Shown in pieces: positions 51,859-60,355 of a stretch of 64,000 nucleotides of DNA. The translations under genes and the position numbers were made by a program. The notes under the pieces were generated by a model. The model saw only the letters and a list, made by a program, of their open reading frames with translations, was not told the DNA's origin and searched no databases. The stretch covers positions 2,480,001-2,544,000 of the forward strand of contig NZ_JAZKUG010000001.1 in assembly GCF_036625195.1 (NCBI RefSeq), in the 5' to 3' direction. The first letter of the stretch is position 1; every line of letters begins with the position of its first letter. Source of the DNA: Accumulibacter sp. (GTDB taxonomy: Bacteria; Pseudomonadota; Gammaproteobacteria; Burkholderiales; Rhodocyclaceae).

Positions 51859-52458
51859 TCACTTCCGCGCCTTCGCTCCTGCCGGCACGACGGCGACGGC
51901 CATTGCCTCGGAGAACACGCCCTCGACCTGGTCGCCCTTGCTGATCATCTTGAGCTGTTTTGGATCCTTGATCTTCAGAGTGACGGTCCGCAGCGCGCCG
52001 CGCAGGGTTACGGTGCCCTTCTTGCGGTCGACCTGTTGTACGTCGGCGATGAACGCCACTTCCTTCGACTCGAAGGCGCCCGGCATCTGGCCCGGCGCGG
52101 CCGTGCCCTGTTGCCCGCTGTCGATGCGCTCACGCAACTGGCCACCGCCCTTCCTGAGCGTCATCAGCAGTTCCTGGGAATAGCTGATGACGACCAGGTC
52201 GCCGACCTTGATCTGGGCGAAGTTCTTGACCTGGTCTCCGACCACGAACTTCGATTGCTCACCCTTGGTGTCCTTCAGGACGATGGTACGTCCGGCTTGG
52301 TCGATCGCCTCGACGGCGAGGGTGACTCTGGCCTCGACGATGCCAGCAAACTGGCCGGGAGCGACCGCGACGAGACCCTGAGCGACGGCCGGCTGGGCGG
52401 CTGGCTCCTGTGCAGCGACGGCGAACGGGGAGAGCAGCAATGCAGCAGCAGTTCTCAT
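51859..52458 (-). CDS. periplasmic hypothetical protein with IS-supplied start
   Basis: The 199-residue product has a signal peptide (MRTAAALLLSPFAVAAQ) and then a strand-rich mature part (GRTIVLKDTKGEQSKFVVGD, VKNFAQIKVGDLVVISYSQE, KGTVTLRGALRTVTLKIKDP) that looks like small beta domains. No family is recognised. The first 13 nt, including the ATG, come from the inverted end of the IS at 52446-54036. Without the IS the gene would start at 54073 with MPIRTIIATAALLLSPF and a GGAG ribosome-binding site. The new signal peptide is still plausible, but the new start lacks a good ribosome-binding site and the old promoter is 1.6 kb away. Confidence 0.75.
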   Translation of the reverse strand: MRTAAALLLSPFAVAAQEPAAQPAVAQGLVAVAPGQFAGIVEARVTLAVEAIDQAGRTIVLKDTKGEQSKFVVGDQVKNFAQIKVGDLVVISYSQELLMTLRKGGGQLRERIDSGQQGTAAPGQMPGAFESKEVAFIADVQQVDRKKGTVTLRGALRTVTLKIKDPKQLKMISKGDQVEGVFSEAMAVAVVPAGAKARK

Positions 52459-54036
52459 TTCAAACCCACGCAAGGCGGCGGTTGGCGTAGGCTGGCGCAC
52501 GAGGATTGCCGTGCCTGGGCGGTGAAGATTGAGGGGAACTCCGGTTTTCTGAAAATAATGCTGGTAAACAGTACGTTATGGTGTTAACCTCGAACTTGAT
52601 CGAAGTTTTGATGATTTTCAGGCGCCCACCCCATTTCGACCGTTGCCCCCATCCCCTTGCCGAGCCCCGCCGTCGCCTTGATCGAGAAGGTTCGGGATGC
52701 ATTCCGGGCTTTGCCCGACGGGCGCAAGCCGAGCAACGCCCGGCGCTATGAGATGGAGGATGCGGCCCTGTCGGCCTTCGCCGTGTTTTTCTCGCAAAGT
52801 CCGTCCTTCCTCGATAGCCAGGTCAGGATGCAGAAGGAGTTGGGGCGGAACAATGCCTCTTCGCTGTTCGGGGTGCATGAGATTCCCTGCGATAACCAGA
52901 TTCGCAATCTGCTGGACCCGGTGCCGCCGGAAAGGCTGTACCCGGTCTTGGCCGAGATGGGCGATGCGCTGTACCAGCAAGGCTATCTGGCGGGATTTCG
53001 CTCGATCAACGACACCTTGCTGATTGCCCTGGACGGCACTGATTTCTTCTCCTCGGAAAAGATTTCCTGCCCCCGTTGCAGCGAGACGCGCCTGAAGAAC
53101 GGCAGGGTTCTCCATCGCCACACTGCCGTGACGCCGGTACTGGTGGCGCCGGGCCAGGCGAACGCCATCCCGTTGCCGCCGGAGTTCGTGCAGCGCCAGG
53201 ACGGCCACGACAAGCAGGACTGCGAACTGGCCGCTTCGGCCCGCTGGCTGGCGCGCTGGGGCGAGCACTACCGCCCGTGGCGCATCACCTATCTGGGTGA
53301 CGACCTCTACTGCCATCAGTCACATTGCCTGCGGGTGCGGGCGCAACAGGCCGACTTCCTGTTCACCTGCAAGCCCGAATCCCATGCCACGCTCTACGAG
53401 TGGGTTGGCGATTTCGAGCGCAACGACCAGCTCGGTCGCGTCGTACAGGCGCGACGTGTCGGCAAGAAGCGCTTTACCGACACCTATCGCTACGCCCATC
53501 AAGTGCCCTTGCGCGACACGGACGATGCCGTGATCGCCAACTGGCTGGAACTCGTCACCACCGATGCCAGCGGTGCCATCGTCTTCAAGAACGCCTGGGC
53601 CACCTCGCATGCCATCACCGACCACAACGTCGTCGCTCTGGCTTCCGCCGGGCGCGCGCGGTGGAAAATCGAGAACGAGAACAACAACACCCTCAAGACC
53701 AAGGGCTACCATTTCGACCACAACTTCGGACACGGCAAACAGTTCTTGGCCAACCTCTTCGCCACCCTGATCTTGTTGGCCTTCTTGGTCCATACCGCCC
53801 TCGACTGGATGGACACCCGTTACGCCAAGGTGCGCGCCCTGCTGCCCTCCCGCCGAACCTTCTTCGAACACCTGCGCGCCTTGCTACAGTACCTGCCCTT
53901 CGATGACTGGGATCACCTCATGCGCTTCATGCAGCAGCGCCTTGCTCCCAACGCCCCAGACACCAGCTGACTTGCCCCATCCAACAGTTCCGAACCTCAC
54001 CAACCCCTGCCATGAATTTTGAAATGAGAACTGCTG
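52446..54036 (+). mobile_element. insertion sequence (1591 bp), probably ISNCY-type
   Basis: The inverted ends read CAGCAGTTCTCATTTCAAA (19 bp, at 52446 and, as reverse complement, ending 54036). The 9-bp duplication GCAATGCAG is at 52437-52445 and 54037-54045. It split the 5' end of the periplasmic protein gene. The family name is from memory of similar transposases and is uncertain; the ends and duplication are certain. Confidence 0.92.
52657..53970 (+). CDS. DDE transposase of the 1591-bp IS
   Basis: The 437-residue frame (TTG start; the true start is uncertain) has the acidic motifs LIALDGTDFFSSEKI, ITYLGDDLYCHQ and GRARWKIENENNNTLKTKGY (Glu), and a zinc-ribbon-like CPRCSET insert. KGYHFDHNFGHG follows the Glu and is typical of its group. 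The frame is open throughout, so the element is probably active. No accessory genes are present. Confidence 0.85.
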   Translation: MPSPAVALIEKVRDAFRALPDGRKPSNARRYEMEDAALSAFAVFFSQSPSFLDSQVRMQKELGRNNASSLFGVHEIPCDNQIRNLLDPVPPERLYPVLAEMGDALYQQGYLAGFRSINDTLLIALDGTDFFSSEKISCPRCSETRLKNGRVLHRHTAVTPVLVAPGQANAIPLPPEFVQRQDGHDKQDCELAASARWLARWGEHYRPWRITYLGDDLYCHQSHCLRVRAQQADFLFTCKPESHATLYEWVGDFERNDQLGRVVQARRVGKKRFTDTYRYAHQVPLRDTDDAVIANWLELVTTDASGAIVFKNAWATSHAITDHNVVALASAGRARWKIENENNNTLKTKGYHFDHNFGHGKQFLANLFATLILLAFLVHTALDWMDTRYAKVRALLPSRRTFFEHLRALLQYLPFDDWDHLMRFMQQRLAPNAPDTS

Positions 54037-54045
54037 GCAATGCAG

Positions 54046-54073
54046 CTGTGGCGATGATGGTGCGGATGGGCAT
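54046..54073 (-). pseudogene. severed original 5' end of the periplasmic protein gene
   Basis: The ATG at 54073 (GGAG about 8 nt upstream) begins MPIRTIIAT, the n-region and first hydrophobic residues of the original signal peptide. The IS duplication begins directly after. Translation now runs into the IS (ALPAVLISKFMAG) and stops there. It is useful for reconstructing the ancestral 204-residue protein. Confidence 0.7.
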
Positions 54074-54184
54074 GCGATACTCCGGAAGCTGGGGAATCGG
54101 TCGATGGGGGGCGACGGCTGCGGGCCCTGTCACGGCAAGGTCCGGGCGGTGTCGCAGATCGTGCGGTTCAGGGTCCAGGGGTCC

Positions 54185-54469
54185 TTACTCGCCGCGGCTG
54201 GCGACGCGGGCCTTGAATCCGGCGCCGGCAGCGAATTTCGGGACGGTTGTCTGCGGGATGACGATCTTGGCGCCGGATTTCGGGTTCTTTCCTTCACGGG
54301 CCGCGCGTTCGCTGGCCTTGAAGGAACCGAAGCCGACCAGCGTGATCGTGTCCCCGCGGGCAACGGCGTCGATGATGGTTTCGAGGACGGCGTCGAGGGC
54401 TTTCGCCGATGCAGCCTTGGAGAGCTCGCTGCGGGCGGCGATGGCGTCGATCATTTCGGACTTGTTCAT
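54185..54469 (-). CDS. hup: HU-family DNA-binding protein
   Basis: The 94-residue histone-like protein has the HU build: MNKSEMIDAIAARSELSKAA, AKALDAVLETIIDAVARGD, ITLVGFGSFKASERAAREGK, NPKSGAKIVIPQTTVPKFAA and GAGFKARV. The beta-arm proline region (NPKSGAKIVIP) that intercalates into DNA is intact. AGGAG lies 7 nt upstream of the ATG. It binds and bends DNA without strong sequence preference. It stands alone, transcribed from the 238-bp gap to uvrA. Confidence 0.95.
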   Translation of the reverse strand: MNKSEMIDAIAARSELSKAASAKALDAVLETIIDAVARGDTITLVGFGSFKASERAAREGKNPKSGAKIVIPQTTVPKFAAGAGFKARVASRGE

Positions 54470-54707
54470 ATTAGGCTCCTCGGATGGTTGGAAGGGTCCT
54501 TCTCGGGCAGGCATGCTGTCGTCCACCACGGCGGCGCCAGGTGATCCTGTCAGCAATTCAAAGGCAACAATTCTGGCATGGATCAGCTTCGCGCAAGCAA
54601 ATTTTTTTGCCCCGGGAAGGCCGGTTGTTGCTTGCCGGCAGCGTTCTGGCAGTCGCTTGGCAAGGGCCCCCCACCAACAGCCCAGGGGCCGCGGTGCCAG
54701 CCCATGT

Positions 54708-57611
54708 CTAGCCGGCGCATGCGGCCGGCGCTGCCGGGCCGGCATCCGAGGCGCGATGGTGCCGGGCAAGCAGGGCGCGCAGAAAACGTCCGCTGTGGCT
54801 GGCGGTGACGTCGGCGAGCTGTTCCGGCGTGCCCGTGCCGATGATCGTGCCGCCACCGGCACCCCCTTCGGGGCCCAGGTCGATCAGCCAGTCGGCTGTC
54901 TTGATCACGTCGAGATTGTGCTCGATCACCACCACTGTGTTGCCGTGGTCAGCGAGCCGGTGCAGCACGCCGAGGAGCAGTTCGATGTCGTGGAAGTGCA
55001 GCCCAGTGGTTGGCTCATCGAGAATGTAGAGGGTGCGGCCGGTGTCGCGCTTCGACAGTTCGAGGGCCAGCTTGACCCGCTGCGCCTCGCCGCCGGAGAG
55101 GGTGGTTGCCGACTGGCCGAGCGTGATGTAGCTCAGACCGACATCGACCAGGGTCTGCAGCTTGCGTGCGACGACCGGCACCGGGTCGAAGAACTCTCGC
55201 GCCATCTCGACGGTCATCTGCAGGACGTCGTGGATGTTCCGGCCCTTGTACAGCACCTCCAGCGTCTCGCGGTTGTAGCGCTTGCCGCGGCAGACGTCGC
55301 AGGCGACGTAGACGTCGGGCAGGAAATGCATCTCGACCTTGATGACGCCGTCACCTTGACAGGCTTCGCAGCGTCCGCCCTTGACGTTGAACGAGAAACG
55401 GCCGGGCCCATAGCCGCGCGCGCGCGCCTCCGGGACGCCGGCGAACAGCCCCCGGATCGGTGTCAGGAGACCGGTGTAGGTTGCCGGATTGGAACGTGGG
55501 GTGCGACCGATCGGGCTCTGGTCGACATTGATCACCTTGTCGAAGTGGTCAAGGCCGACGATCAGGTCATGCTCGGCGGGCTCCGCCGTCGAGCCGTAGA
55601 TCTGCCTGGCTGCCGCCAGGTAGAGCGTGTCGTTGATCAGTGTCGACTTGCCCGAGCCGGAGACGCCGGTGATGCAGGTGAACAGGCCGACCGGGATTTC
55701 GGCCGTGAGGTTGCGGAGGTTGTTGCCGCGGGCGCCGCTGATGCGCAGCATGCGCCCCGGATCGGCTTGCCGGCGTATGGCGTGCAGCCCGATGCCGCGG
55801 CGTCCGGCAAGATAGTCGCCGGTGAGTGAGTCCGGGTTGTCGGTGATCGCTGCCGGCGAGCCCTCGGCAACGATATGGCCGCCATGGATGCCGGCCCCGG
55901 GGCCGAGGTCGACGACGTGATCGGCGCTGCGGATGGCTTCCTCGTCATGCTCGACGACGATCACCGTATTGCCGATGTCGCGCAGTTGTCGCAGCGTCTG
56001 CAACAGGCGCTCGTTGTCGCGCTGATGCAGGCCGATCGATGGCTCGTCGAGGACGTACATGACGCCGGTCAGACCGGAGCCGATCTGCGAGGCGAGGCGG
56101 ATGCGCTGCGCCTCGCCGCCGGAAAGGGTCTCCGCTGAACGCTCGAGCGACAGGTAGTCGAGGCCGACGTTGATCAGGAACTGCAGGCGACCGACGATCT
56201 CCTTGAGCACCTTTTCGGCCACCTGTGCCCTGTTGCCGGGGAGCTGCAGCGAAACGAAGTAGTCGCGTGCCGCGGCGAGGGGCAGGCGATTGATCTCGTG
56301 CAGGGTGCGCGCGCTGTCCTGGCTGCCGATGCGCACGTTGCGCGCTTCCTCACGCAGGCGGCTGCCTTGGCAGGCGGGGCAGGTGCGGTTGCTGATTAGG
56401 CGTGCCAGTTCCTCGCGCACCGCCAGCGAGTCGGTTTCCTTGTAGCGTCGTTCGAGATTGACGATGATGCCTTCGAAAGCGTGCTCGCGGATGCTCACTC
56501 GCCCGCGCTCGTTGAGGTAGCCGAAACGCAGCGTCTCGCGGCCGGAGCCGTAGAGGATGATCTGCCGCAGCTGGTCCGGCAGATCCCGGAAAGGGGTGTC
56601 GAGCTGGAAGCCGTAGTGTTCGGCGAGCGAGCGGAGCAGCTGATGGTAGAAGGGGTTGCGCTTGTCCCAGCCGCGGATCGCGCCGGCAGCGAGCGACAGA
56701 TCGGGGCGGGCGACGACGCGCTGCGGATCGAAGAACTGGATGACGCCGAGCCCGTCGCACTTCGGGCAGGCGCCCATCGGGCTGTTGAACGAGAAGAGCC
56801 GGGGCTCCAGCTCCTGGATCGCGTAGGAACAGACTGGGCAGGCGAACCGCGCCGAGAAGAAATGCTCGCGTCCGCCGTCCATCTCGCACGCGATGGCGCG
56901 GCCATCGGCGCAGCGCAGCGCCGTTTCGAAGGATTCGGCGAGGCGCTGGCGGATGTCCTCGCGCACCTTCAGGCGGTCGACCACGACGTCGATCGAGTGC
57001 TTGTGTGTCCGGGAAAGCCGGGGCAGGGCGTCGATCTCGTGAATCTGTCCGTCGACGCGCAGGCGGGCAAAGCCTTGCGCGCGCAGCTCGGCGAACAGCT
57101 CGACCTGCTCGCCCTTGCGGTCGGCGACCACCGGCGCGAGGATCATCAGCCGGCTGCCTTCGGGTAGCGCCAGGACATGATCGACCATCTGCGAGACGGT
57201 CTGCGCGGCCAGCGGCAACTGGTGCTCGGCGCAGTAGGGCGTGCCGGCACGGGCGAAGAGGAGGCGCAGGTAGTCGTGGATCTCGGTGACGGTGCCGACC
57301 GTCGAGCGCGGATTGTGGCTGGTCGCCTTCTGTTCGATCGAGATCGCCGGCGAAAGTCCCTCGATGAGGTCTACGTCGGGTTTCTCCATGCGCTGCAGGA
57401 ACTGCCTGGCATAGGCCGACAAGGACTCGACGTAGCGCCGCTGCCCTTCGGCGTAGAGGGTGTCGAAGGCGAGGGACGACTTGCCTGATCCCGACAGCCC
57501 GGTGATGACGATCAGGCGGTTGCGCGGCAGGTCGAGGTTGATGTTCTTCAGATTGTGCGTGCGCGCACCACGGATTCGCAGTTGGCTGTGGGTCTGGCTG
57601 GGTTCGTCCAT
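54708..57611 (-). CDS. uvrA: excinuclease ABC subunit A
   Basis: The 967-residue nucleotide-excision-repair ATPase recognises damage together with UvrB. It has two ABC modules: Walker A GLSGSGKSSL (38-47) and GVSGSGKSTL, each with an LSGGEAQR signature. Zinc-finger cysteines occur in CPVCSYAIQ, CPACQGSRLREE and CEACQGDGVIKVEM. I chose the ATG at 57611 (MDEPSQTHSQLRIRGARTHN) because the longer frame adds an unlikely leader. The upstream minus strand has TATATT as a possible -10; no clear LexA box is seen. It is divergent from the MFS gene. Confidence 0.97.
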   Translation of the reverse strand: MDEPSQTHSQLRIRGARTHNLKNINLDLPRNRLIVITGLSGSGKSSLAFDTLYAEGQRRYVESLSAYARQFLQRMEKPDVDLIEGLSPAISIEQKATSHNPRSTVGTVTEIHDYLRLLFARAGTPYCAEHQLPLAAQTVSQMVDHVLALPEGSRLMILAPVVADRKGEQVELFAELRAQGFARLRVDGQIHEIDALPRLSRTHKHSIDVVVDRLKVREDIRQRLAESFETALRCADGRAIACEMDGGREHFFSARFACPVCSYAIQELEPRLFSFNSPMGACPKCDGLGVIQFFDPQRVVARPDLSLAAGAIRGWDKRNPFYHQLLRSLAEHYGFQLDTPFRDLPDQLRQIILYGSGRETLRFGYLNERGRVSIREHAFEGIIVNLERRYKETDSLAVREELARLISNRTCPACQGSRLREEARNVRIGSQDSARTLHEINRLPLAAARDYFVSLQLPGNRAQVAEKVLKEIVGRLQFLINVGLDYLSLERSAETLSGGEAQRIRLASQIGSGLTGVMYVLDEPSIGLHQRDNERLLQTLRQLRDIGNTVIVVEHDEEAIRSADHVVDLGPGAGIHGGHIVAEGSPAAITDNPDSLTGDYLAGRRGIGLHAIRRQADPGRMLRISGARGNNLRNLTAEIPVGLFTCITGVSGSGKSTLINDTLYLAAARQIYGSTAEPAEHDLIVGLDHFDKVINVDQSPIGRTPRSNPATYTGLLTPIRGLFAGVPEARARGYGPGRFSFNVKGGRCEACQGDGVIKVEMHFLPDVYVACDVCRGKRYNRETLEVLYKGRNIHDVLQMTVEMAREFFDPVPVVARKLQTLVDVGLSYITLGQSATTLSGGEAQRVKLALELSKRDTGRTLYILDEPTTGLHFHDIELLLGVLHRLADHGNTVVVIEHNLDVIKTADWLIDLGPEGGAGGGTIIGTGTPEQLADVTASHSGRFLRALLARHHRASDAGPAAPAACAG

Positions 57612-57682
57612 CGGGGAGCTGGCCTCGGGCACCGGGGCAAACCTGCTAATATACGCAATTTCGCAGTTTGGCAGCAAACCAC

Positions 57683-58888
57683 ATGTCCGCCTCGAGCAAC
57701 GATCGCATGAGCAGTGAAGAAAGGCTCGCCGGCATCAGCCTGGCGGCGGTCTTCGCGTTGCGCATGCTTGGCCTGTTCCTGATCCTGCCGGTCTTCGCGC
57801 TCTACGCCAGCGAATTGCCGTCGGGCAGGGACATGGTGCTCGTCGGGGTGGCGCTCGGTGCCTACGGCCTGACGCAGGCCTGTCTGCAGATCGCCTACGG
57901 CGCGGCTTCCGACCACTTCGGCCGCAAGCCGGTGATCGTCTTCGGCTTGCTGCTGTTCGGCATCGGCAGCTTCGTCGCTGCCCTCGCCGACGACATCTAT
58001 CTCGTCATCGTTGGCCGCGTTCTGCAGGGTGCGGGCGCGATCTCGGCGGCGGTCACGGCGCTTGCCGCCGACCTTACGCGCGAGCAGCACCTGACCAAGG
58101 TGATGGCGATGATCGGTTCGTCGATCGGGCTGATGTTTGCCGTGTCGATGGTCGGCGCGCCGCTGCTCTATGCGGCGATCGGCATGCCGGGCATCTTCGC
58201 GCTGACCGGCGGGCTGGCTCTGCTGGCGATCTTCGTCGTCCTGCGGGTGGTGCCGACGGCGCCGATGATGCCGCGGCAGCCGGCCTGGCAGAGCTTTGTC
58301 GAAGTGCTGTCGCACCAGCAACTGCTGCGACTCAATTTTGGCGTCTTCGCCCTCCACCTGATGCTGACCGCGATGTGGGTGCTGTTGCCGACCGAACTGG
58401 TGAAGACGGGCGGTCTGCCGGTCGCCGAGCACTGGAAGGTCTACCTGCCGGCGCTGCTCATCTCCTTCGTCATCATGGTGCCGGCGATCATCGTCGCCGA
58501 ACGCTTCGCGCGCTTGAAGCTGGTCTTCAACGCCGCGATTGTGCTCTTGCTCTGCGTCCAGGCGGGCTTCGGGCTGTTTGCCGGCGGCCTTTTCGGCCTG
58601 GCCTTCTGGCTGATGCTGTTCTTCGTCGCCTTCAACATCCTCGAAGCGACGCAGCCGTCGCTGATTTCGCGCATCGCGCCGCCACATGCCAAAGGTGCGG
58701 CGCTCGGGGTTTACAATACCACCCAGGCCCTCGGGTTGTTCCTGGGCGGCGTGCTGGGCGGTGTCCTCGCCAAGTACGCCGGTCCTGGTGCCGTCTGGGC
58801 GGGTGGTGTGCTGCTGACACTGGTGTGGCTGATGCTCGGCCTCACGATGGTCATGCCGGCAGCGCGCCAGCGGCCGGCGGCAGCCTGA
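57683..58888 (+). CDS. MFS transporter (YajR-like drug/proton antiporter family)
   Basis: The roughly 400-residue inner-membrane protein has 12 predicted hydrophobic segments. The MFS motif A occurs in SDHFGRKPVIVFG between helices 2 and 3, and GRVLQGAGAISAAVTAL resembles antiporter motif C. NTTQALGLFLGGVLGGVLA lies near the end. It lacks the C-terminal ferredoxin-like domain of E. coli YajR. Starts at 57668 (TTG), 57683 or 57707 (ATG) are possible. Its place between uvrA and ssb is familiar from betaproteobacteria. The substrate is unknown. Confidence 0.88.
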   Translation: MSASSNDRMSSEERLAGISLAAVFALRMLGLFLILPVFALYASELPSGRDMVLVGVALGAYGLTQACLQIAYGAASDHFGRKPVIVFGLLLFGIGSFVAALADDIYLVIVGRVLQGAGAISAAVTALAADLTREQHLTKVMAMIGSSIGLMFAVSMVGAPLLYAAIGMPGIFALTGGLALLAIFVVLRVVPTAPMMPRQPAWQSFVEVLSHQQLLRLNFGVFALHLMLTAMWVLLPTELVKTGGLPVAEHWKVYLPALLISFVIMVPAIIVAERFARLKLVFNAAIVLLLCVQAGFGLFAGGLFGLAFWLMLFFVAFNILEATQPSLISRIAPPHAKGAALGVYNTTQALGLFLGGVLGGVLAKYAGPGAVWAGGVLLTLVWLMLGLTMVMPAARQRPAAA

Positions 58889-58937
58889 GAGTGCCTGCAA
58901 TCGTGGCGATTTTTCCAATACCGTTCAGGGAGGCGAC

Positions 58938-59414
58938 ATGGCTTCGGTCAACAAAGTGATCCTGGTGGGCAATCTCGGAGCCGATCCGGAGACCCGTTAT
59001 CTGCCGAGTGGCGACGCCGTCTGCAACATCAGGATGGCGACCACCGATCGGTCGCGCGACAAGGTGTCGGGCGAATTGAAGGAGTACACCGAGTGGCACC
59101 GCGTGGTCTTCTTCGGCAAGCTGGCCGAGACGGCCGGCCAATACCTCAAGAAGGGGCGCCAGGTGTATGTCGAAGGGCGCATCCGGACCAACAAGTGGCA
59201 GGACAAGGAAGGCAACGAGCGCTACACGACCGAGATCGTTGCCAACGAGATGAAGATGCTGGGCAGCCGCGAGGGCATGGGCGCACCTGCCGGCGAGGCC
59301 GAGTACGGGGGCAGCATGCCATCGGCAGGCGGCCAGGCTGCCGGCCCGGCGCGCAATCCGCCAGCCAGGAAGACGCCGGGCTTCGAAGACATGGACGACG
59401 ACATCCCATTCTGA
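58938..59414 (+). CDS. ssb: single-stranded DNA-binding protein
   Basis: The 158-residue SSB has an N-terminal OB fold (ASVNKVILVGNLGADPETRY, WHRVVFFGKLAETAGQYLKK, GRQVYVEGRIRTNKW), a Gly/Pro-rich linker and the acidic partner-binding tip DMDDDIPF. It coats single-stranded DNA and recruits repair and replication proteins. AGGGAGG lies upstream of the ATG. It follows the MFS gene by 49 bp and is followed by a strong terminator. Confidence 0.97.
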   Translation: MASVNKVILVGNLGADPETRYLPSGDAVCNIRMATTDRSRDKVSGELKEYTEWHRVVFFGKLAETAGQYLKKGRQVYVEGRIRTNKWQDKEGNERYTTEIVANEMKMLGSREGMGAPAGEAEYGGSMPSAGGQAAGPARNPPARKTPGFEDMDDDIPF

Positions 59415-59464
59415 TCGAACGGCCGCGCAGCGCCGTCACCGTTCGCGGGCGGTTGCTGCAAGAG

Positions 59465-59493
59465 AAACGGGGTCCGCGCTGCGGACCCCGTTT
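59465..59493. terminator. bidirectional terminator between ssb and sodB
   Basis: A 13-bp perfect stem (AAACGGGGTCCGC / GCGGACCCCGTTT) with a 3-nt loop. The stem ends in A/T tracts, so it can stop transcription from ssb on the plus strand and from sodB on the minus strand. Confidence 0.85.
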
Positions 59494-59534
59494 GCTTTCA
59501 CCTGCGGGTGACGCCGAATGACTCGCTCTGTCGC

Positions 59535-60122
59535 TCAGGCGGCGTAGTTCTGCTCGGCGAAGTGCCAGTTGACGAGGTTGCCGAGGAAAGTCTCGACGAA
59601 CTTCGGTCGCAGGTTGCGGTAATCGATGTAGTAGGCATGCTCCCAGACGTCGATGCACAGCAGTGCCTTGTCGGCGGTCGTCAGCGGCGTACCGGCGGCA
59701 CCCGTATTGACGATATCGACCGTGCCGTCCGGCTTGCGCACCAGCCAGGTCCATGCCGACCCGAAGTTGCCCACCGCCGATGCCTGGAACGCCTTCGCAA
59801 ACTCCGCAAAGGAGCCCCAGCGGGCGTCGATCGCTGCTGCCAGCGCGCCGCCCGGAGCGCCACCGCCGTTGGCCCGCAGGCAGTTCCAGAAGAAGCTGTG
59901 GTTCCAGACTTGGGCCGAGTTGTTGTAGATGCCGCCTGCCGGGGCCTTGCGGACGATCGCTTCAAGGTCCAGTTCCTCGTACTCGGTTCCCTTGATCAGG
60001 TTGTTGAGGTTGGTGACATAGGCCTGGTGGTGCTTGCCGTAGTGATACTCCAGGGTTTCCTGCGACATGTGTGGTGCCAGTGCGTCCATGGCGAAAGGCA
60101 GTGGCGGCAGCTTGTGTTCCAT
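59535..60122 (-). CDS. sodB: iron superoxide dismutase
   Basis: The 195-residue enzyme converts superoxide to oxygen and hydrogen peroxide in the cytosol. Metal ligands are H27 (LEYHYGKHH), the His in QVWNHSFFW, and the Asp and His in DVWEHAYYIDY. The NNSAQVWNHSFFW region with its Gln, and the AVGNFGSAWTWLV segment, are of the Fe type. The length is normal. It is convergent with ssb, sharing the terminator. No Fur box was sought systematically. Confidence 0.96.
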   Translation of the reverse strand: MEHKLPPLPFAMDALAPHMSQETLEYHYGKHHQAYVTNLNNLIKGTEYEELDLEAIVRKAPAGGIYNNSAQVWNHSFFWNCLRANGGGAPGGALAAAIDARWGSFAEFAKAFQASAVGNFGSAWTWLVRKPDGTVDIVNTGAAGTPLTTADKALLCIDVWEHAYYIDYRNLRPKFVETFLGNLVNWHFAEQNYAA

Positions 60123-60355
60123 CCGTGTTCTCCGTAAGTATTGTCTGTAGCAAAAGGTGTGGCGGGCAGGACCCCTGTTCCGTGCTCGGCCGGGATTCTA
60201 TGCCGGCCCTGCCTTGCTGGCAAATGAAGCTGCCGGCGCATGGTCGCACGACGCAGCGCACGGGGAAGCGCGGCATCTCCCCCCTGATCCGGGGAAGATC
60301 GCTGGCGAGCGGTCGTTGTTGACGGACGTTGTCGGTCCGGACGGATGCCGGCCGC

